Positions 18,751 to 28,460 are shown, counted from the first letter of the stretch. The stretch: 64,000 nucleotides of DNA from an uncultured Anaerolineae bacterium (GCA_938028725.1 CALIMH010000006.1:186001-250000); one strand, 5' to 3'. Numbers and translations: made by a program. The notes: generated by a model not told the origin, from the letters alone.

Positions 18751-19533
18751 ATGGCTTCGTTCTCGCTTCACGATCGCGTTGTCTTCATCACCGGGGCTAG
18801 CAGTGGCATTGGACGTTCGTGTGCCAAGGCATTTGCCGCGCACGGTGCTCGCTTGGTCTTGTGTGCTCGCCGCTATCAGCGGCTGGAGGAATTGGCAGCT
18901 TCGTTGAATGTCCCGACTCATCTCATTCAGCTTGACGTGCGCGACCGACGCGCAGTGGAAGCAGCGGTGCGCGCGCTGCCCCCTGAGTTCAGCGCGGTGG
19001 ATGTCCTCATCAATAACGCCGGCCTCAGCCGCGGCTTGAGCAAGCTGTACGAGGGCGACCCCGATGACTGGGACGAGATGGTGGATACCAACATCAAGGG
19101 GCTGCTGTATGTCACGCGCGCGATCTTGCCCGGCATGGTGGCGCGCCAGCGTGGTCACATCGTCAACATCGGCTCAGTGGCCGGGCACTACGCCTACCAG
19201 AATGGCGCGGTCTATTGTGCCACCAAGGCTGCCGTCAAGTCCATCACCGAAGCGCTCAAACAAGATTTGCTTGGCACTGCCGTCCGCGTCACCTCGATAG
19301 ACCCTGGGCTGGTGGAGACGGAGTTCAGCATCGTGCGCTTCAAGGGCGACGTGGAGCGGGCCGCGAAAGTGTACGAAGGGGTGACGCCTATGACACCGGA
19401 TGACGTCGCGGATGCGGTGTTGTTCTGTGTGACGCGCCCGCCGCACGTGAACATCAACTTCCTCATGATGATGGCCGTCGGCCAGTCCACACCTACTACG
19501 GTGTATCGCCAGCCGATCCCTGGCGTCCAGTAG
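18751..19533 (+). CDS. Short-chain dehydrogenase (YdfG-like SDR)
   Basis: This is a 260-residue classical SDR. TGASSGIG at residues 11-18 binds NAD(P), and LINNAG and the IVNIGSVAG strand follow. The YCATK active site holds Tyr and Lys, and SIDPGLVETEF comes after the catalytic block. The C-terminal HVNINFLMMM segment resembles YdfG-type 3-hydroxy acid or serine dehydrogenases, which oxidise beta-hydroxy acids. The Arg residues after the first beta-alpha-beta (CARRYQRL) suggest NADP preference. It is downstream of lexA with its own likely promoter, and no SOS box was seen for it. Confidence 0.88.
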   Translation: MASFSLHDRVVFITGASSGIGRSCAKAFAAHGARLVLCARRYQRLEELAASLNVPTHLIQLDVRDRRAVEAAVRALPPEFSAVDVLINNAGLSRGLSKLYEGDPDDWDEMVDTNIKGLLYVTRAILPGMVARQRGHIVNIGSVAGHYAYQNGAVYCATKAAVKSITEALKQDLLGTAVRVTSIDPGLVETEFSIVRFKGDVERAAKVYEGVTPMTPDDVADAVLFCVTRPPHVNINFLMMMAVGQSTPTTVYRQPIPGVQ

Positions 19534-19592
19534 CTAAGGCGGCGGCATCGCATGGGCTTTCTCACAAACGGTTGCTGCTCACCGCAGCCGCC

Positions 19593-19598
19593 TATAAT
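19593..19598 (+). promoter_or_regulatory. -10 box TATAAT before the CpXC-like gene
   Basis: A perfect TATAAT, with TTGCTG at 19572-19577 (15-nt spacer) as a possible -35. It gives a leader of about 30 nt containing GAGGAG before ATG 19638. Confidence 0.5.
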
Positions 19599-19637
19599 CC
19601 TCATCCGATCTCACCAGTGAGGAGCTGACAACTGACC

Positions 19638-21020
19638 ATGCCCCAACTCATCACCCCTGGCGACTTGCGCGCTGGCGCCGTGCGCGCGTCAGCTCAACCG
19701 TTGCAAGCACAAATCATCGACGTTGGGCGTGAACCTGCGCTGAAGGCAGCACTGCTGTCGGGCCAGTTGACGAACCTAACTGCCCCTTTCCTCTACCACG
19801 ACCCCGCTAAGCAACTGGCCCTGGTTCTCATGCCGATGGAGATGGGGCTGAATGAGCTGGAACAACAACGGATCATCGGCCAGCTCACCCAGTCAGTGAT
19901 GCGCACATTGCCCTCGGATGCGCCGCGCGCTTATCTCTTGCAGCCGCGCATCTTCTTTTCCTTCCAGTCGCTGGTCGAGGCCATTCTCGAGAAAGACGGC
20001 ATCACCCCCGAGATGCTGCGCGCGCAGCAGGAGAAGGCCGACCTCATCCGCAGCTTGGCCCAATCCCCCGACGAAGCCACCGCCCGCGCGCGAGCGCGCG
20101 AAAACGACGACAAAGTGGATGCCATCCTCTTCGACATATTGGCTGCCAGCATCGAGGCCAGCGTGGGGGCAGGGCGTGAGCAGAGCGCCAAAGCCTTGCT
20201 CGCGCTCCAAAAAATCCTGTTGGAAGAGACCACCTACGGCAAGCGCGTCAGCGCGCGCTTGAAGGCTGTTGAGGCCCTACAAAAGTCTCCCAACCGCGAG
20301 ACGCTCCTGGAACAGCTCATCGCTGCACCTGATGCTGAAACTCGCGAGCTACTGGTGACTACCGGTCGCCAGTTGCTCGATTACGCCTTCTTCCAAATGC
20401 TGAGCAGCCGCATTGACGCCGCTGAGGACACCGCCGAGCGCGAGCGCTTGATCGCTCTGCGCAAGGAGGTGCAGGACATCCGCGATAAGGTGGACGCCAC
20501 CTCCCGCGCCTTTCTGGAGGCTAAGGCGCGCCTCATCGAGCAGATCGCCCTCAGCGAAGATCCACTCCAGACCGCGCGCGAGCACGCCGCAGAGATTGAC
20601 GACGCTTTCCTCAGCGTGCTTCAGATGAACTTGGAGGTAGCGCGACGCAACGGCGATGAGCAGACCGCGCGCACGCTTGAGTCAATCCAACAAGTCGCCA
20701 TGCGCGTGATCGTCGAGCAGCAACCGCCGGAAATTCAGATCATCAACATGCTGCTTGCAGCGCGCTATCCTGACGAGACAGAGAAGCTGCTCCACGAGAT
20801 CAAATCCGAGGTGGATGACCGCCTGATCGGCCTTATGGCTCAGTTCGCCGATCAGCTGGCTCAGCAGGATCGCACCGACCTGGCAGCCAAGATGACGAAC
20901 ATCATCCTTCAAGCGCGCGAGATTCTGCCCAAGCACGACCCCAATCGCCCAACATCTGCTGAGCTCAACGCGGGTCAGGAGCCACCCAAAAAACCGATTA
21001 TCGAGATCGCACGGCGCTGA
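19638..21020 (+). CDS. CpXC-domain-like protein without the cysteine pairs
   Basis: This is a 460-residue protein. Residues about 25-125 match the layout of CpXC domains found in Chloroflexota: QAQIIDVGREPALKAALLSG, TAPFLYHDPAKQLALVLMP, EQQRIIGQLTQ, YLLQPRIFFSFQSLVEAIL, DGITPEML. The usual Cys-x-Cys and CPxCG cysteines are missing. The remainder (130-440) is almost entirely charged helix and coiled coil (QEKADLIRSLAQ... EVQDIRDKVDATSRAFLEAKARLIEQ). There is no signal peptide. The function is unknown; it may be a cytoplasmic scaffold or sensor. Confidence 0.6.
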   Translation: MPQLITPGDLRAGAVRASAQPLQAQIIDVGREPALKAALLSGQLTNLTAPFLYHDPAKQLALVLMPMEMGLNELEQQRIIGQLTQSVMRTLPSDAPRAYLLQPRIFFSFQSLVEAILEKDGITPEMLRAQQEKADLIRSLAQSPDEATARARARENDDKVDAILFDILAASIEASVGAGREQSAKALLALQKILLEETTYGKRVSARLKAVEALQKSPNRETLLEQLIAAPDAETRELLVTTGRQLLDYAFFQMLSSRIDAAEDTAERERLIALRKEVQDIRDKVDATSRAFLEAKARLIEQIALSEDPLQTAREHAAEIDDAFLSVLQMNLEVARRNGDEQTARTLESIQQVAMRVIVEQQPPEIQIINMLLAARYPDETEKLLHEIKSEVDDRLIGLMAQFADQLAQQDRTDLAAKMTNIILQAREILPKHDPNRPTSAELNAGQEPPKKPIIEIARR

Positions 21021-21113
21021 AAAGGGCACGCCCCCTGTGTGGCTCGAAGTGCGGCGCGCGGGCTATAAGCAAGCGGTCCATGGGTGTCTCGCTTGACCGC
21101 GGCGCGTCCAGCC

Positions 21114-22358
21114 CTACCCGTGCGCAGCTTCGTCGGGTGATGCCTCATCGGCTGCTAACACCGTGTTCAAGTCCTTGTCGCCGCGCCCGCTCAAGTTCAC
21201 CAAGAGGATGGCATCCCTGCTCAGATGTGGTGCGCGGCGGATCGCCTCAGCGAGCGCATGTGAGGATTCCAGTGCTGGGATGATGCCCTCCAGTTGGCAA
21301 AGCAAATGGAAGGCGCGCAGCGCCTCCGCGTCGGTGGCGGAGACGTACTCCGCACGTCCGACCTCGCGCAGGTAGACGTGCTCCGGCCCAATGCCGGCAT
21401 AGTCCAGCCCAGCCGAGATGGAGTGGGTCTCGGCGATCTGGCCGTCGGCGTTTTGCAGCACGTAAGTGCGCATGCCCTGAAAGATGCCCACCGCCCCACG
21501 CACATTTTGAGTCGGAGGTGCAAAACGAGAGGCGTGCTTGCCGCTGGCGATGCCGAGCCCGCCTGCTTCCACGCCCACCAACTGCACCGATGCATCAGCC
21601 AGGAAGGCGGTGAAGATGCCGATCGCGTTGCTGCCGCCGCCGACGCACGCGATCACAGTGTTAGGCAGGCGGCCGGCTTGATCCAGGATTTGCATACGCG
21701 CTTCGCGCCCGATCACGCTTTGGAAGTCGCGGCAGATCAGCGGGTAGGGATGCGGGCCTAGCGCGCTGCCGATGATGTAGTAGGTCTCGCGGGGGTGGGT
21801 GACCCAATCGCGGATGGCTTCGTTCACAGCGTCTTTCAGCGTCTGAGTGCCGCTGGTCACGCAACGCACTTCAGCGCCGAGCAGCCGCATGCGATGCACG
21901 TTGGGTTGCTGGCGCTCCATGTCTATCCTCCCCATGTAGATCACGCACTCCAAGCCGAGCAATGCGCAAGCGGTGGCAGTGGCGACACCATGTTGGCCGG
22001 CGCCGGTTTCGGCGATCACGCGCTGCTTGCCCATGCGCTTGGCCAACAGCGCCTGGCCGAGCGCGTTGTTGATCTTATGCGCGCCGGTGTGCAGCAGGTC
22101 TTCGCGCTTGAGGTAAATCTGTGCGCCGCCGAGCGCCTCGCTGAGACGGCGGGCGTGGGTGAGAGGCGAGGGCCGGCCCACGTAGGTTCGCAGCAAGTGC
22201 TCATACTCTGCGCGAAAGGCGGGGTCGTGCCGCAGCTCTTCGTATGCCTCGATCAGCTCATCCAGCACGGGCATCAGCGTCTCCGGCACAAAGCGCCCGC
22301 CATACGTGCCGAATTTGCCGTGGGCATCTGGCCCGCCGGGGACAACTGCAACAGCCAT
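21114..22358 (-). CDS. trpB: Tryptophan synthase beta chain
   Basis: It condenses indole with serine using [12 protein letters not shown] (about residues 93-101) carries the Schiff-base lysine, GGGSNAIG binds the PLP phosphate, and [11 protein letters not shown] and LSGRGDKDL are intact. The 414-residue length is that of TrpB1. TrpA is not adjacent, which is atypical. A GATAAT hexamer ends 7 nt before the ATG with no Shine-Dalgarno. It lies downstream of the hemL-like gene, from which a terminator hairpin separates it. Confidence 0.95.
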   Translation of the reverse strand: MAVAVVPGGPDAHGKFGTYGGRFVPETLMPVLDELIEAYEELRHDPAFRAEYEHLLRTYVGRPSPLTHARRLSEALGGAQIYLKREDLLHTGAHKINNALGQALLAKRMGKQRVIAETGAGQHGVATATACALLGLECVIYMGRIDMERQQPNVHRMRLLGAEVRCVTSGTQTLKDAVNEAIRDWVTHPRETYYIIGSALGPHPYPLICRDFQSVIGREARMQILDQAGRLPNTVIACVGGGSNAIGIFTAFLADASVQLVGVEAGGLGIASGKHASRFAPPTQNVRGAVGIFQGMRTYVLQNADGQIAETHSISAGLDYAGIGPEHVYLREVGRAEYVSATDAEALRAFHLLCQLEGIIPALESSHALAEAIRRAPHLSRDAILLVNLSGRGDKDLNTVLAADEASPDEAAHG

Positions 22359-22365
22359 CGGCGCG

Positions 22366-22371
22366 ATTATC
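22366..22371 (-). promoter_or_regulatory. -10-like GATAAT close to the trpB start
   Basis: The minus-strand GATAAT, preceded by TGC (extended -10 like), ends 7 nt before ATG 22358. There is no Shine-Dalgarno; a leaderless transcript is suggested. Confidence 0.45.
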
Positions 22372-22399
22372 GCAAAAACGCTCCAGCCGGAGCGCGGAC

Positions 22400-22435
22400 A
22401 AAAATGAGCGGGCAGGCGAAGGCGCCTGCCCGCTC
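22400..22435 (-). terminator. Rho-independent terminator of the hemL-like gene
   Basis: A 13-bp perfect stem (arms 22406-22418 and 22423-22435) with a 4-nt loop is followed on the minus strand by a T5 run (22400-22404). It lies 17 bp after the stop of the aminotransferase gene. Confidence 0.85.
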
Positions 22436-22452
22436 GGAGAAGCGTGATGCGC

Positions 22453-23895
22453 TCAGGCGCGCAGCACTTCGCGCAGCGCGTCCTCGTATTTCTCCAGAGT
22501 CTCGTCTATGTCCGCTTCGCTGTGCGAGTAGCAGAGAAACCAAGGCTCTTGAAAATCAATATCGGGTAAGATCCCGCGCTGATGCAGCGCTGCCGTGATG
22601 CGATGGGAAAGCGATTCGTCGGCGAAGCGCGACATGCTGCGGTAGTCTGTGGGGATAGGCAGGCCGGGTGTGTGGCCAATGTGGACACCGAACATGGCTG
22701 GCACTCCGGTGACCGCATGGGGCACGCCGTACTGCTCTAGCAGTTGGTGAATGCCACTCATCAAGCGCGCACCTCGCTGGTTGATCACTTCAAACACCGG
22801 CTCGGTTTCCATCACGCGGAGCGTGGCTTCGCATGCTGCTACCGACACCACGTTGCCGCAATACGTGCCGCCTTGGCCAACAGCGCCTGGCTCGATGGTC
22901 ATCATAAACTCGCGCTTGCCACCGATCGCGCCAACTGGAAAGCCGTTGCCCATCGCCTTAGCGTAGGCTACCAGGTCGGCTTGGATATTGAAGAATTGTT
23001 GTGCGCCACCCGGCGCAATGCGGAAGCCCGTCTTCACCTCGTCGAGGATCAGGACGATGCCATGCGCGTCGCATAGGTGACGGATGAACTCCAGCCAACC
23101 TGGCGCCGGCATGATGCAAGCGCTGTTGCCCATGATTGGCTCAACCAAGATTGCAGCGATCTCGTGACCATAGTCGCGCACGGTGCGCTCTAGCATCTCG
23201 AAATCGTTGTAGGGCAGCGGGATCACCTTGTCGCGCAGGACGCTGGGAATGCCGCTGCTGGTTGGCACCGGGATCGGGTTGCGGCGTGAACCCATCGCGC
23301 TGACCGGCGAAGTGGAAGTGCTCCACATCACGTGGTCGTGAGCGCCATGGTAGCAGCCCTCAAATTTGATAAAGCGTTCGCGGCCGGTGTGCGCGCGAGC
23401 CACGCGCAGCGCATGCATGGTGGATTCAGCGCCGCTGTTGGTGAAGCGCACCTGTTCCACGCCTGTCATGCGACAGATCGCCTCTGCAGCACGCACTTCG
23501 TGCACGTTGGTCATCGCAAACACATTGCCGTCTTGCATGGCCTGGATCACTGCTTGGTTGACGGCGTCGTAGGCGTGGCCCAGAATCACCGGCCCAAAGC
23601 CAAGGCGATAGTCGATAAATCGTTTGCCGTCCACGTCCCACACGTAAGCGCCTTTGCCCCGTGCTATGACCATGGTGCCCTCTTCGCCCCAATAGCGGAA
23701 ATTGGACGAGACGCCCCACGGCATCACGCGGCTGGCGCGGGCGAACCACTGCGCGCGCTGAGTGGGGAGCGCGGCAGTGGGCTGGAGTCCGCCTGCTGGT
23801 GCCTTAACTTCCGCGGGTGCGGAAGCCATCGAGCCCACGGCAGGCCTTTCTAAGTTCTCCATCGGCAAGTTGTCAAACGACTGTTCACGGAACAT
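22453..23895 (-). CDS. Class III PLP aminotransferase, glutamate-1-semialdehyde aminomutase-like
   Basis: The 480-residue protein shows the HemL-type fold: [61 protein letters not shown] and the lysine block [17 protein letters not shown]. The N-terminal extension (1-60) and the AMGNG lysine loop differ from true HemL, so an aminotransferase or mutase of another substrate is likely. A longer frame reaches 23985, but ATG 23895 follows AAAGGAGTG. A terminator follows. No other tetrapyrrole gene is nearby. Confidence 0.8.
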   Translation of the reverse strand: MFREQSFDNLPMENLERPAVGSMASAPAEVKAPAGGLQPTAALPTQRAQWFARASRVMPWGVSSNFRYWGEEGTMVIARGKGAYVWDVDGKRFIDYRLGFGPVILGHAYDAVNQAVIQAMQDGNVFAMTNVHEVRAAEAICRMTGVEQVRFTNSGAESTMHALRVARAHTGRERFIKFEGCYHGAHDHVMWSTSTSPVSAMGSRRNPIPVPTSSGIPSVLRDKVIPLPYNDFEMLERTVRDYGHEIAAILVEPIMGNSACIMPAPGWLEFIRHLCDAHGIVLILDEVKTGFRIAPGGAQQFFNIQADLVAYAKAMGNGFPVGAIGGKREFMMTIEPGAVGQGGTYCGNVVSVAACEATLRVMETEPVFEVINQRGARLMSGIHQLLEQYGVPHAVTGVPAMFGVHIGHTPGLPIPTDYRSMSRFADESLSHRITAALHQRGILPDIDFQEPWFLCYSHSEADIDETLEKYEDALREVLRA

Positions 23896-23940
23896 ATGAT
23901 TCACTCCTTTTTCGGGCTTAGGAACTCGGGATGCGTGAAA

Positions 23941-23977
23941 ACAGCAGCGCGCTACCCCGCCTCGCGGGGTAGCGCGC
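23941..23977 (-). terminator. Hairpin terminator downstream of the ytxH-like gene
   Basis: A 14-bp perfect stem (23947-23960 with 23964-23977, 3-nt loop) is followed on the minus strand by a short T-rich stretch with TTTT. It separates the YtxH-like gene from the aminotransferase gene. The T run is weak, so attenuation of the next gene is another option. Confidence 0.6.
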
Positions 23978-24095
23978 AACATCACACCAGGGGCCGAAAA
24001 GGCAATCGAACGAGTTGGTGTCCAGTCAGCACCTAGCGCGGCGTTTGCCGAAGCAACCTTCCGCAGGCAGGCTGGGGAAAAGTTGCCGGCCTTCG

Positions 24096-24455
24096 CTAGG
24101 CTTCGCCGGAGGCTTCTCCGGCGCGGTCAGCGGCAGCTTTTGCCTCTGCCACCGCGCGCTCAACTTGGTCGCGCGTTTCCTTAACGATCTGCTCTGCGCG
24201 CTCGCGCGCTTCCTCCAGGATGCGCTCCGCGCGCCGGCGCGCGTCGGCGATGGTGGCCTCAGCGCGCTCACGAGCGTCCTCCAGCGTGTCCTGGGCGCGA
24301 TCGCGCAGGTCTGCGCTGGTGCGCTCGAGCTGGCGACGCATTTCTTCGCCACTTTGCGGCGCCAGCAGCAGGGCCGTCGCTGCGCCCACCAGACCGCCGA
24401 TCACAACGCCGGCGAAGAAGGCGCCGAGCTGGGCTCCTGAATCTTGTTGGGACAT
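24096..24455 (-). CDS. YtxH-like membrane-anchored coiled-coil protein
   Basis: The 119-residue protein has a glycine-rich N-terminal membrane segment (GAFFAGVVIGGLVGAATALLLAP, 11-33) directly followed by QSGEEMRRQL, the YtxH signature. A long charged coiled coil with heptad-like ARERAEATIADARRRAERI repeats makes up the rest. The ATG follows AAAGGAGTG. YtxH proteins are general-stress or envelope proteins of unclear function. The next gene downstream of a 59-bp gap upstream is another small membrane protein with a similar theme, so they probably work at the same membrane site. Confidence 0.8.
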   Translation of the reverse strand: MSQQDSGAQLGAFFAGVVIGGLVGAATALLLAPQSGEEMRRQLERTSADLRDRAQDTLEDARERAEATIADARRRAERILEEARERAEQIVKETRDQVERAVAEAKAAADRAGEASGEA

Positions 24456-24514
24456 AGGTCACACTCCTTTGCTTATAGGATACAGCAGAACGCTCGACGC
24501 TTCGCGTGCCAATC

Positions 24515-24994
24515 TCAGCGACGATTAAGGTGCTCTCTCACTTTCCAGTTTGCAGCACGGGCTGCCCCTTTCAGGCCGGCAAGGAAGCTCGCCAAGCGAA
24601 TGGTCGGCTGTGCGACTTGGTCGCTGAGGAAGGTTGCTGTGCCGCGCACCGTGCGCGCGGTCTGGCGCAAGTCCTGGCCCACCTCGCTGATCAGCGGGAT
24701 CAGCTCGGTGATGAGCAAGCGCACCAGCAACTGCAGCCGGAAGATGAGCAACACCAGCAGCAAACCAACCGCTAAGTTCACCACTATCAACCCCACTGCG
24801 GAGAGGATGAGCACTATGTCGCGGATGTTGGCTGTGCGAGCGGGGTTCGACGCCAAAAACACCACTACGCCGACCAGCACCAGCAGCACCACTACGGCTA
24901 CCAGCAGCACCACTACTTTGGCTTGGCGATCTGCTGTGTTGGTGATAGCGAGGGGATTTTCTGGGGTGTCCGAAGATGTCGGCTGAGACGACAT
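24515..24994 (-). CDS. Small membrane protein with two transmembrane helices, 159 aa
   Basis: Two strongly hydrophobic helices (about 26-49 and 60-90) are followed by an amphipathic helical tail (LLITELIPLISEVGQDLRQTARTVRGTATFLSDQV) similar in style to DUF948-type proteins. There is no signal-cleavage site. A TATACT box lies about 26 nt upstream of the ATG. It is placed just before the YtxH-like gene on the same strand (59-bp gap), so an operon is likely. Function unknown. Confidence 0.6.
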   Translation of the reverse strand: MSSQPTSSDTPENPLAITNTADRQAKVVVLLVAVVVLLVLVGVVVFLASNPARTANIRDIVLILSAVGLIVVNLAVGLLLVLLIFRLQLLVRLLITELIPLISEVGQDLRQTARTVRGTATFLSDQVAQPTIRLASFLAGLKGAARAANWKVREHLNRR

Positions 24995-25538
24995 AGCGTG
25001 AACGATCTCGCAAGCGAGTATAACATCCCGCTGTCATTACCAAGTGCAGACAGAGGGTGCATTTCTTAACAGGGGCAAGCGGCCCTCCATAAGGCGTCGA
25101 AACGACCACTCCCATGCGAAATGGCATCGCGTTGCTCAGGCCGGCCCGAGACCAGCGCATCCCGCCCCGACTGAAACGCGCCTTGACCTGTTTGGCGCCC
25201 GCCTCGATCGTCCCGCGGCCGATAGGCGCACCCGCAGCCTGAAAGTCACGATATGGCATCCGTTCGTGGTGCGCGCGGAAGTAGCCGGCTTCCAGGCGCA
25301 AAGCCTCGCTGCGATGGGCATGAGGTGCGCTGGCGCGCCGCCGGCACGCGCTCCTCGATGTCCGTCAGGGTCACGCCTTTGGCCGGATTTCCCCCTTCCA
25401 TCAGGGCAGCACTCGCGGCGTCGGTCACTTTGCGAATCGCCGGGATGAGCCGGGGGTGATTTTGCCCTTCCCGAGAAATGCTCCCCTACTTGTGTGCTGG
25501 GTTGAACGTGCACGCGGGCAGCGCTTCATTGCTGACGG
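24995..25538. other. Intergenic region holding a transposase relic
   Basis: This 544-bp stretch has no intact gene. Its middle encodes, on the minus strand and with interruptions, the C-terminus of a transposase (separate entry). The part nearer 25350-25510 may hold further decayed transposase sequence (a frame with GVTLTDIEERV) but is too short to assign. Confidence 0.55.
25090..25320 (-). pseudogene. Transposase relic A, C-terminal fragment
   Basis: On the minus strand the frame reads RMPYRDFQAAGAPIGRGTIE and then AGAKQVKARFSRGGMRWSRA. This matches the C-terminal pattern of DDE transposases of the ISKra4-like group (PIGSG..E.....V..RL...GM.W), including the Glu. The N-terminal two thirds are missing or scrambled, and no inverted repeats were recognised. 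A related fragment lies at 58735-58930. The family name is from memory of the motif. Confidence 0.6.
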
Positions 25539-26192
25539 CTACGCGCCGCCGGCTTCCAGGTAGGCCCGCACCAGCCTGCCCACCTCCAGCACGCTGCTCA
25601 CGTGGTAGTCGGCGGCGTCGCTGTCTGGGCAATCCACCAACACAGTGAGCATCCCCATGGTGCGTGCGACGCGAGTGTTTGCTGGCGTGTCCTCTACGAA
25701 GATGACTTCGGCGGGATGGGCGCCGAGCAGTTGTAGTGCGCGCTGAAAGGACTCGGGGGTGGGCTTGTTGTGGAAGTCCAGCGCCTTGATGTCAATCACC
25801 TGCTCGAAGCAATCGCGCACCTGCATTCGCCGCAAGACGCGCTCGGCGTGCTCGATGTTGCTGTTGGTGAGCACAGCGCGCCGTAGTGGGATGTCGAGCA
25901 GCATCGCGCGCAGGGCAGGGTCTGCCTCGATGCGCCCGTCCAGGTTGATGTCGTGGACAAACCGGAAGTAGTCTTCCGGATCAACCGCATAGCGCTCTTC
26001 CATCAGGCCGCGTAGCGCAGTGCCGTAGGTGCCGCGAAAGCGCTGGCGCAAATGATTGGCGTGCTGGGGATGCACACCAAGCCGCTCGACCATGTATTGA
26101 GTGATGCGAGCGCTGATCTCAGCCATGAGGCCGGCGCTGCGGGGGTAAAGCGTTTCGTCCAGGTCAAAGACGACCCACGAGAGGCGCCGCAT
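25539..26192 (-). CDS. HAD hydrolase, pyrimidine 5'-nucleotidase-like
   Basis: The 217-residue protein carries HAD motif I VFDLDETLYP (residues 8-17, nucleophile Asp), motif II LTNSN, the motif III lysine near KALDFHNKPTPESF, and motif IV IFVEDTPANTRVA. The helical cap with YMVERLGVHP and the GTYGTALRGLM segment resemble pyrimidine 5'-nucleotidases (SDT1/PHM8-like), which dephosphorylate UMP or CMP. The ATG lies 3 bp after the stop of the upstream gene, so the two form one unit. Confidence 0.85.
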   Translation of the reverse strand: MRRLSWVVFDLDETLYPRSAGLMAEISARITQYMVERLGVHPQHANHLRQRFRGTYGTALRGLMEERYAVDPEDYFRFVHDINLDGRIEADPALRAMLLDIPLRRAVLTNSNIEHAERVLRRMQVRDCFEQVIDIKALDFHNKPTPESFQRALQLLGAHPAEVIFVEDTPANTRVARTMGMLTVLVDCPDSDAADYHVSSVLEVGRLVRAYLEAGGA

Positions 26193-26195
26193 TGC

Positions 26196-27125
26196 TCAAG
26201 ACAGCATGGCGCTCAAGTGGAGCGACTCCAGCACTGCTTCAAGTTCTTCAGGCAGGGAGAAGCTCAGCTCGTCGTCCTTCTCCTGCCAAGGGATATGCAC
26301 GCATTGGCCGTCGCGGTACCAATACAGGTTGGTGGTCAGCCTGCCGATTTCATCCTCCGCTAGTTGAAGCGCTGCATTGACCAAAATGTCCAGCGCCTCG
26401 GCTGCGCCGATGTTGTGGATGTAGTGGGCGAGCAGCACATCATGGCGCGGGATGCTCACCAGCGCGCCGTGCGGCAGGTGTGGTGGAAAGATGTGCTCTG
26501 CGATCAGCAGGCCGCTGGCAGTGTAGAAGTTATCGCCAGAGAAGACATGCAGCACAACGTCGTTGTTGACGGTGAACTGGTGCATCTGCTCCAGCAGGGC
26601 GCGCCGAAGGTTCCTCCGTCCCAGCTCGAACAACTGCTCTAGTGGCAGCCCCCATTGCTTTGCCTCGACTGCCGACACCGTGCGCACCGCCGAGGGCATG
26701 TCAACCACAACAACCTCGATGGTGCCCTCAGGGCCTGGACGCGCGACAATGTCCTTCACTTGCTTGAGCAACCTTGTGGGGTATAGCCGACTGCGAAGTC
26801 GTTCCGACACTTCACGGAAATCGGGCGGGAGTATGTCACCTGCGGCAAGGAGACAATCGAGATACTCTTGGATCACCTTGCGCCAGTCGCCAGGCTCACG
26901 CTGGGCGCATTGTCGCGCCAGGCGGTGCAAGCTCAGCACCCCTGTCATGGGTGGCTCCGTCGTGTTGGTCTGTGGCGTCACCAGGCCGCCTTGAAAGTGC
27001 AGCTCCACATTAAGCTGTCGCCTGTGGAAATACTCCATCACTAGCTCGAGGAATGTGTCGAGATGCTCGCGGATTGGCCAAGCCCATTTGGGCACGCCCG
27101 CCTGGGGGAGCTGTTCATTTGTCAT
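26196..27125 (-). CDS. Hypothetical protein, possibly DUF1444-related, 309 aa
   Basis: This is a soluble protein without signal or membrane segment. The N-terminus is helical (WPIREHLDTFLELVMEYFHR). The middle has LHRLARQCAQREPGDWRKVI and RLYPTRLLKQV; the C-terminal half is alpha/beta with VLHVFSGDNFYTASGLLIAE and a Tyr/Trp-rich LYWYRDG strand. The block order recalls DUF1444 (YtpQ-like) proteins, but I am not certain. It overlaps or abuts nothing upstream (45-bp gap from the MFS gene) and is 3 bp upstream of the HAD gene. Confidence 0.55.
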   Translation of the reverse strand: MTNEQLPQAGVPKWAWPIREHLDTFLELVMEYFHRRQLNVELHFQGGLVTPQTNTTEPPMTGVLSLHRLARQCAQREPGDWRKVIQEYLDCLLAAGDILPPDFREVSERLRSRLYPTRLLKQVKDIVARPGPEGTIEVVVVDMPSAVRTVSAVEAKQWGLPLEQLFELGRRNLRRALLEQMHQFTVNNDVVLHVFSGDNFYTASGLLIAEHIFPPHLPHGALVSIPRHDVLLAHYIHNIGAAEALDILVNAALQLAEDEIGRLTTNLYWYRDGQCVHIPWQEKDDELSFSLPEELEAVLESLHLSAMLS

Positions 27126-27170
27126 GGTTGCTTGAAAAGTAAGTGTAGCACTGCAAGGATTGCTCTCTGC

Positions 27171-28460
27171 TCAGCGCACCAGCGCCACTAACATTGCTGC
27201 AGCCAACACGCGCAAGACGGCCGATAACCCAAACAGCGCTTGATAGCCGATCAGCTCGGATAGCACACCGCCGAGCGCGGGACCTGCCGCTGCGCACACC
27301 GACACGGCAAAGGTCTGCACTGCGACGAAGGACGCCCTTCGATGCTCCGGCGTGAAGCGCAGCACGTTGTTGAAGTTGGCCAGCTCGTGGCCGGACCAGA
27401 TCGTGCCCGCCAGCATCACCACCGGCACTGCTGCGAGCGGGTCGCGCACAAATATCCACGCCAACGGCACCAGCGCTGTCGAGAAGCGCAGCACCTTCAT
27501 CGCTCGCAGCTCACCCAACTTGGCGAAGACAAACGTCCCATACACGCGCTGAGCGAGGATGTTGACAACCTGCTCCAGCGAGACAAGGATGCCAATTGTG
27601 CCAGCGGCGAAACCTAGCTCGCGCACCTGATACACCTGAATGAATGGTCCGCCGATGTTCACGGCAAACGCCAGTGCGCAGCCGCACCACAGGTAGCGCC
27701 CGAAGATGTGCCGCGGCGACACAATCTCCCAGATTTGGCTAAACCAGTGAGCGACAGCTTGCGCAACTGGATCGCGCGCCCCTGCCCCCGCCTGCGGTGG
27801 GGCCGGGATGCGCCAGAATGTCCAAGAGGCTGCCAACCCAATTGCAAGCGAGAGGATAAACACAACCTGATAGCCGAGCGGGAAGCCCAGCGTGCTGATC
27901 ACTTGGCCGGCGATGAGTGTGCCGGTGATGGTGGCCAAGCCGCCCAGAAAGTTGCGCGCTGCAAAGTAGCGTGCGCGCAGCTCCAGCGGCACCAGTTGCC
28001 CAACAAATGCTGTCCACGGCGCAGTGCTCCAAGACGTTGCGAACGCGCGCCCTGCAAGCAGCCAGATCGCCACTATCGCAGCAAACTGGCCCAGCGGCAG
28101 CAGCGGCAGCGCTGCCAGCAGGATGAACCCCAGGCGGGCGATGAAGTTGGGCAGCACGATGTGCAGCCGATAGGCTTTGCTGCGCTCCGCCAGCAGCGCA
28201 GCCGGCAACGGTGCAAGCGCCGCGAAAGCCTGAGACAACGTGCCAAGCAAGCCGATTTGGGCGTTGCTCGCCCGCAGCGCCACCAGGAACAGGTTGGTGT
28301 AGTTGTTGATCGCCGCTTCGGAGAACAGCGCCAGCGCGCCGTTGTAATACAGCAGCCGCAAGCCGTATCGCTGGGTGGGTGGAAGCGCTACGTCGTCTAT
28401 GTAGTCTAGCCCGAGCAGACGACGGGCAATGTGTTTGAAAGTCGCAATAGACGCCTTCAT
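27171..28460 (-). CDS. MFS transporter
   Basis: The 429-residue protein has about twelve hydrophobic segments in two halves, with a cytoplasmic loop near residue 205-235. Motif-A-like residues after helix 2 are weak (LLAERSKAYRLHIVLPNF). ATG 28460 overlaps the TGA of the upstream binding-protein gene (ATGA at 28457-28460), so an upstream in-frame alternative is discarded. Substrate unknown. The coupling to a binding-protein-like lipoprotein and a PTPS-related membrane protein is unusual and may be only positional. Confidence 0.8.
   Translation of the reverse strand: MKASIATFKHIARRLLGLDYIDDVALPPTQRYGLRLLYYNGALALFSEAAINNYTNLFLVALRASNAQIGLLGTLSQAFAALAPLPAALLAERSKAYRLHIVLPNFIARLGFILLAALPLLPLGQFAAIVAIWLLAGRAFATSWSTAPWTAFVGQLVPLELRARYFAARNFLGGLATITGTLIAGQVISTLGFPLGYQVVFILSLAIGLAASWTFWRIPAPPQAGAGARDPVAQAVAHWFSQIWEIVSPRHIFGRYLWCGCALAFAVNIGGPFIQVYQVRELGFAAGTIGILVSLEQVVNILAQRVYGTFVFAKLGELRAMKVLRFSTALVPLAWIFVRDPLAAVPVVMLAGTIWSGHELANFNNVLRFTPEHRRASFVAVQTFAVSVCAAAGPALGGVLSELIGYQALFGLSAVLRVLAAAMLVALVR

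Noticed and set aside
23947..23977. Strong hairpin considered as a CRISPR-like or repetitive palindromic element
   Set aside because: It occurs once, without spaced repeats, and its position after a stop codon fits a terminator.
24525..25301. A 258-codon minus-strand frame running from the transposase relic into the 159-aa membrane gene
   Set aside because: Its first half is transposase remnant and its second half is antiphase reading of the membrane gene, so it is not one protein.
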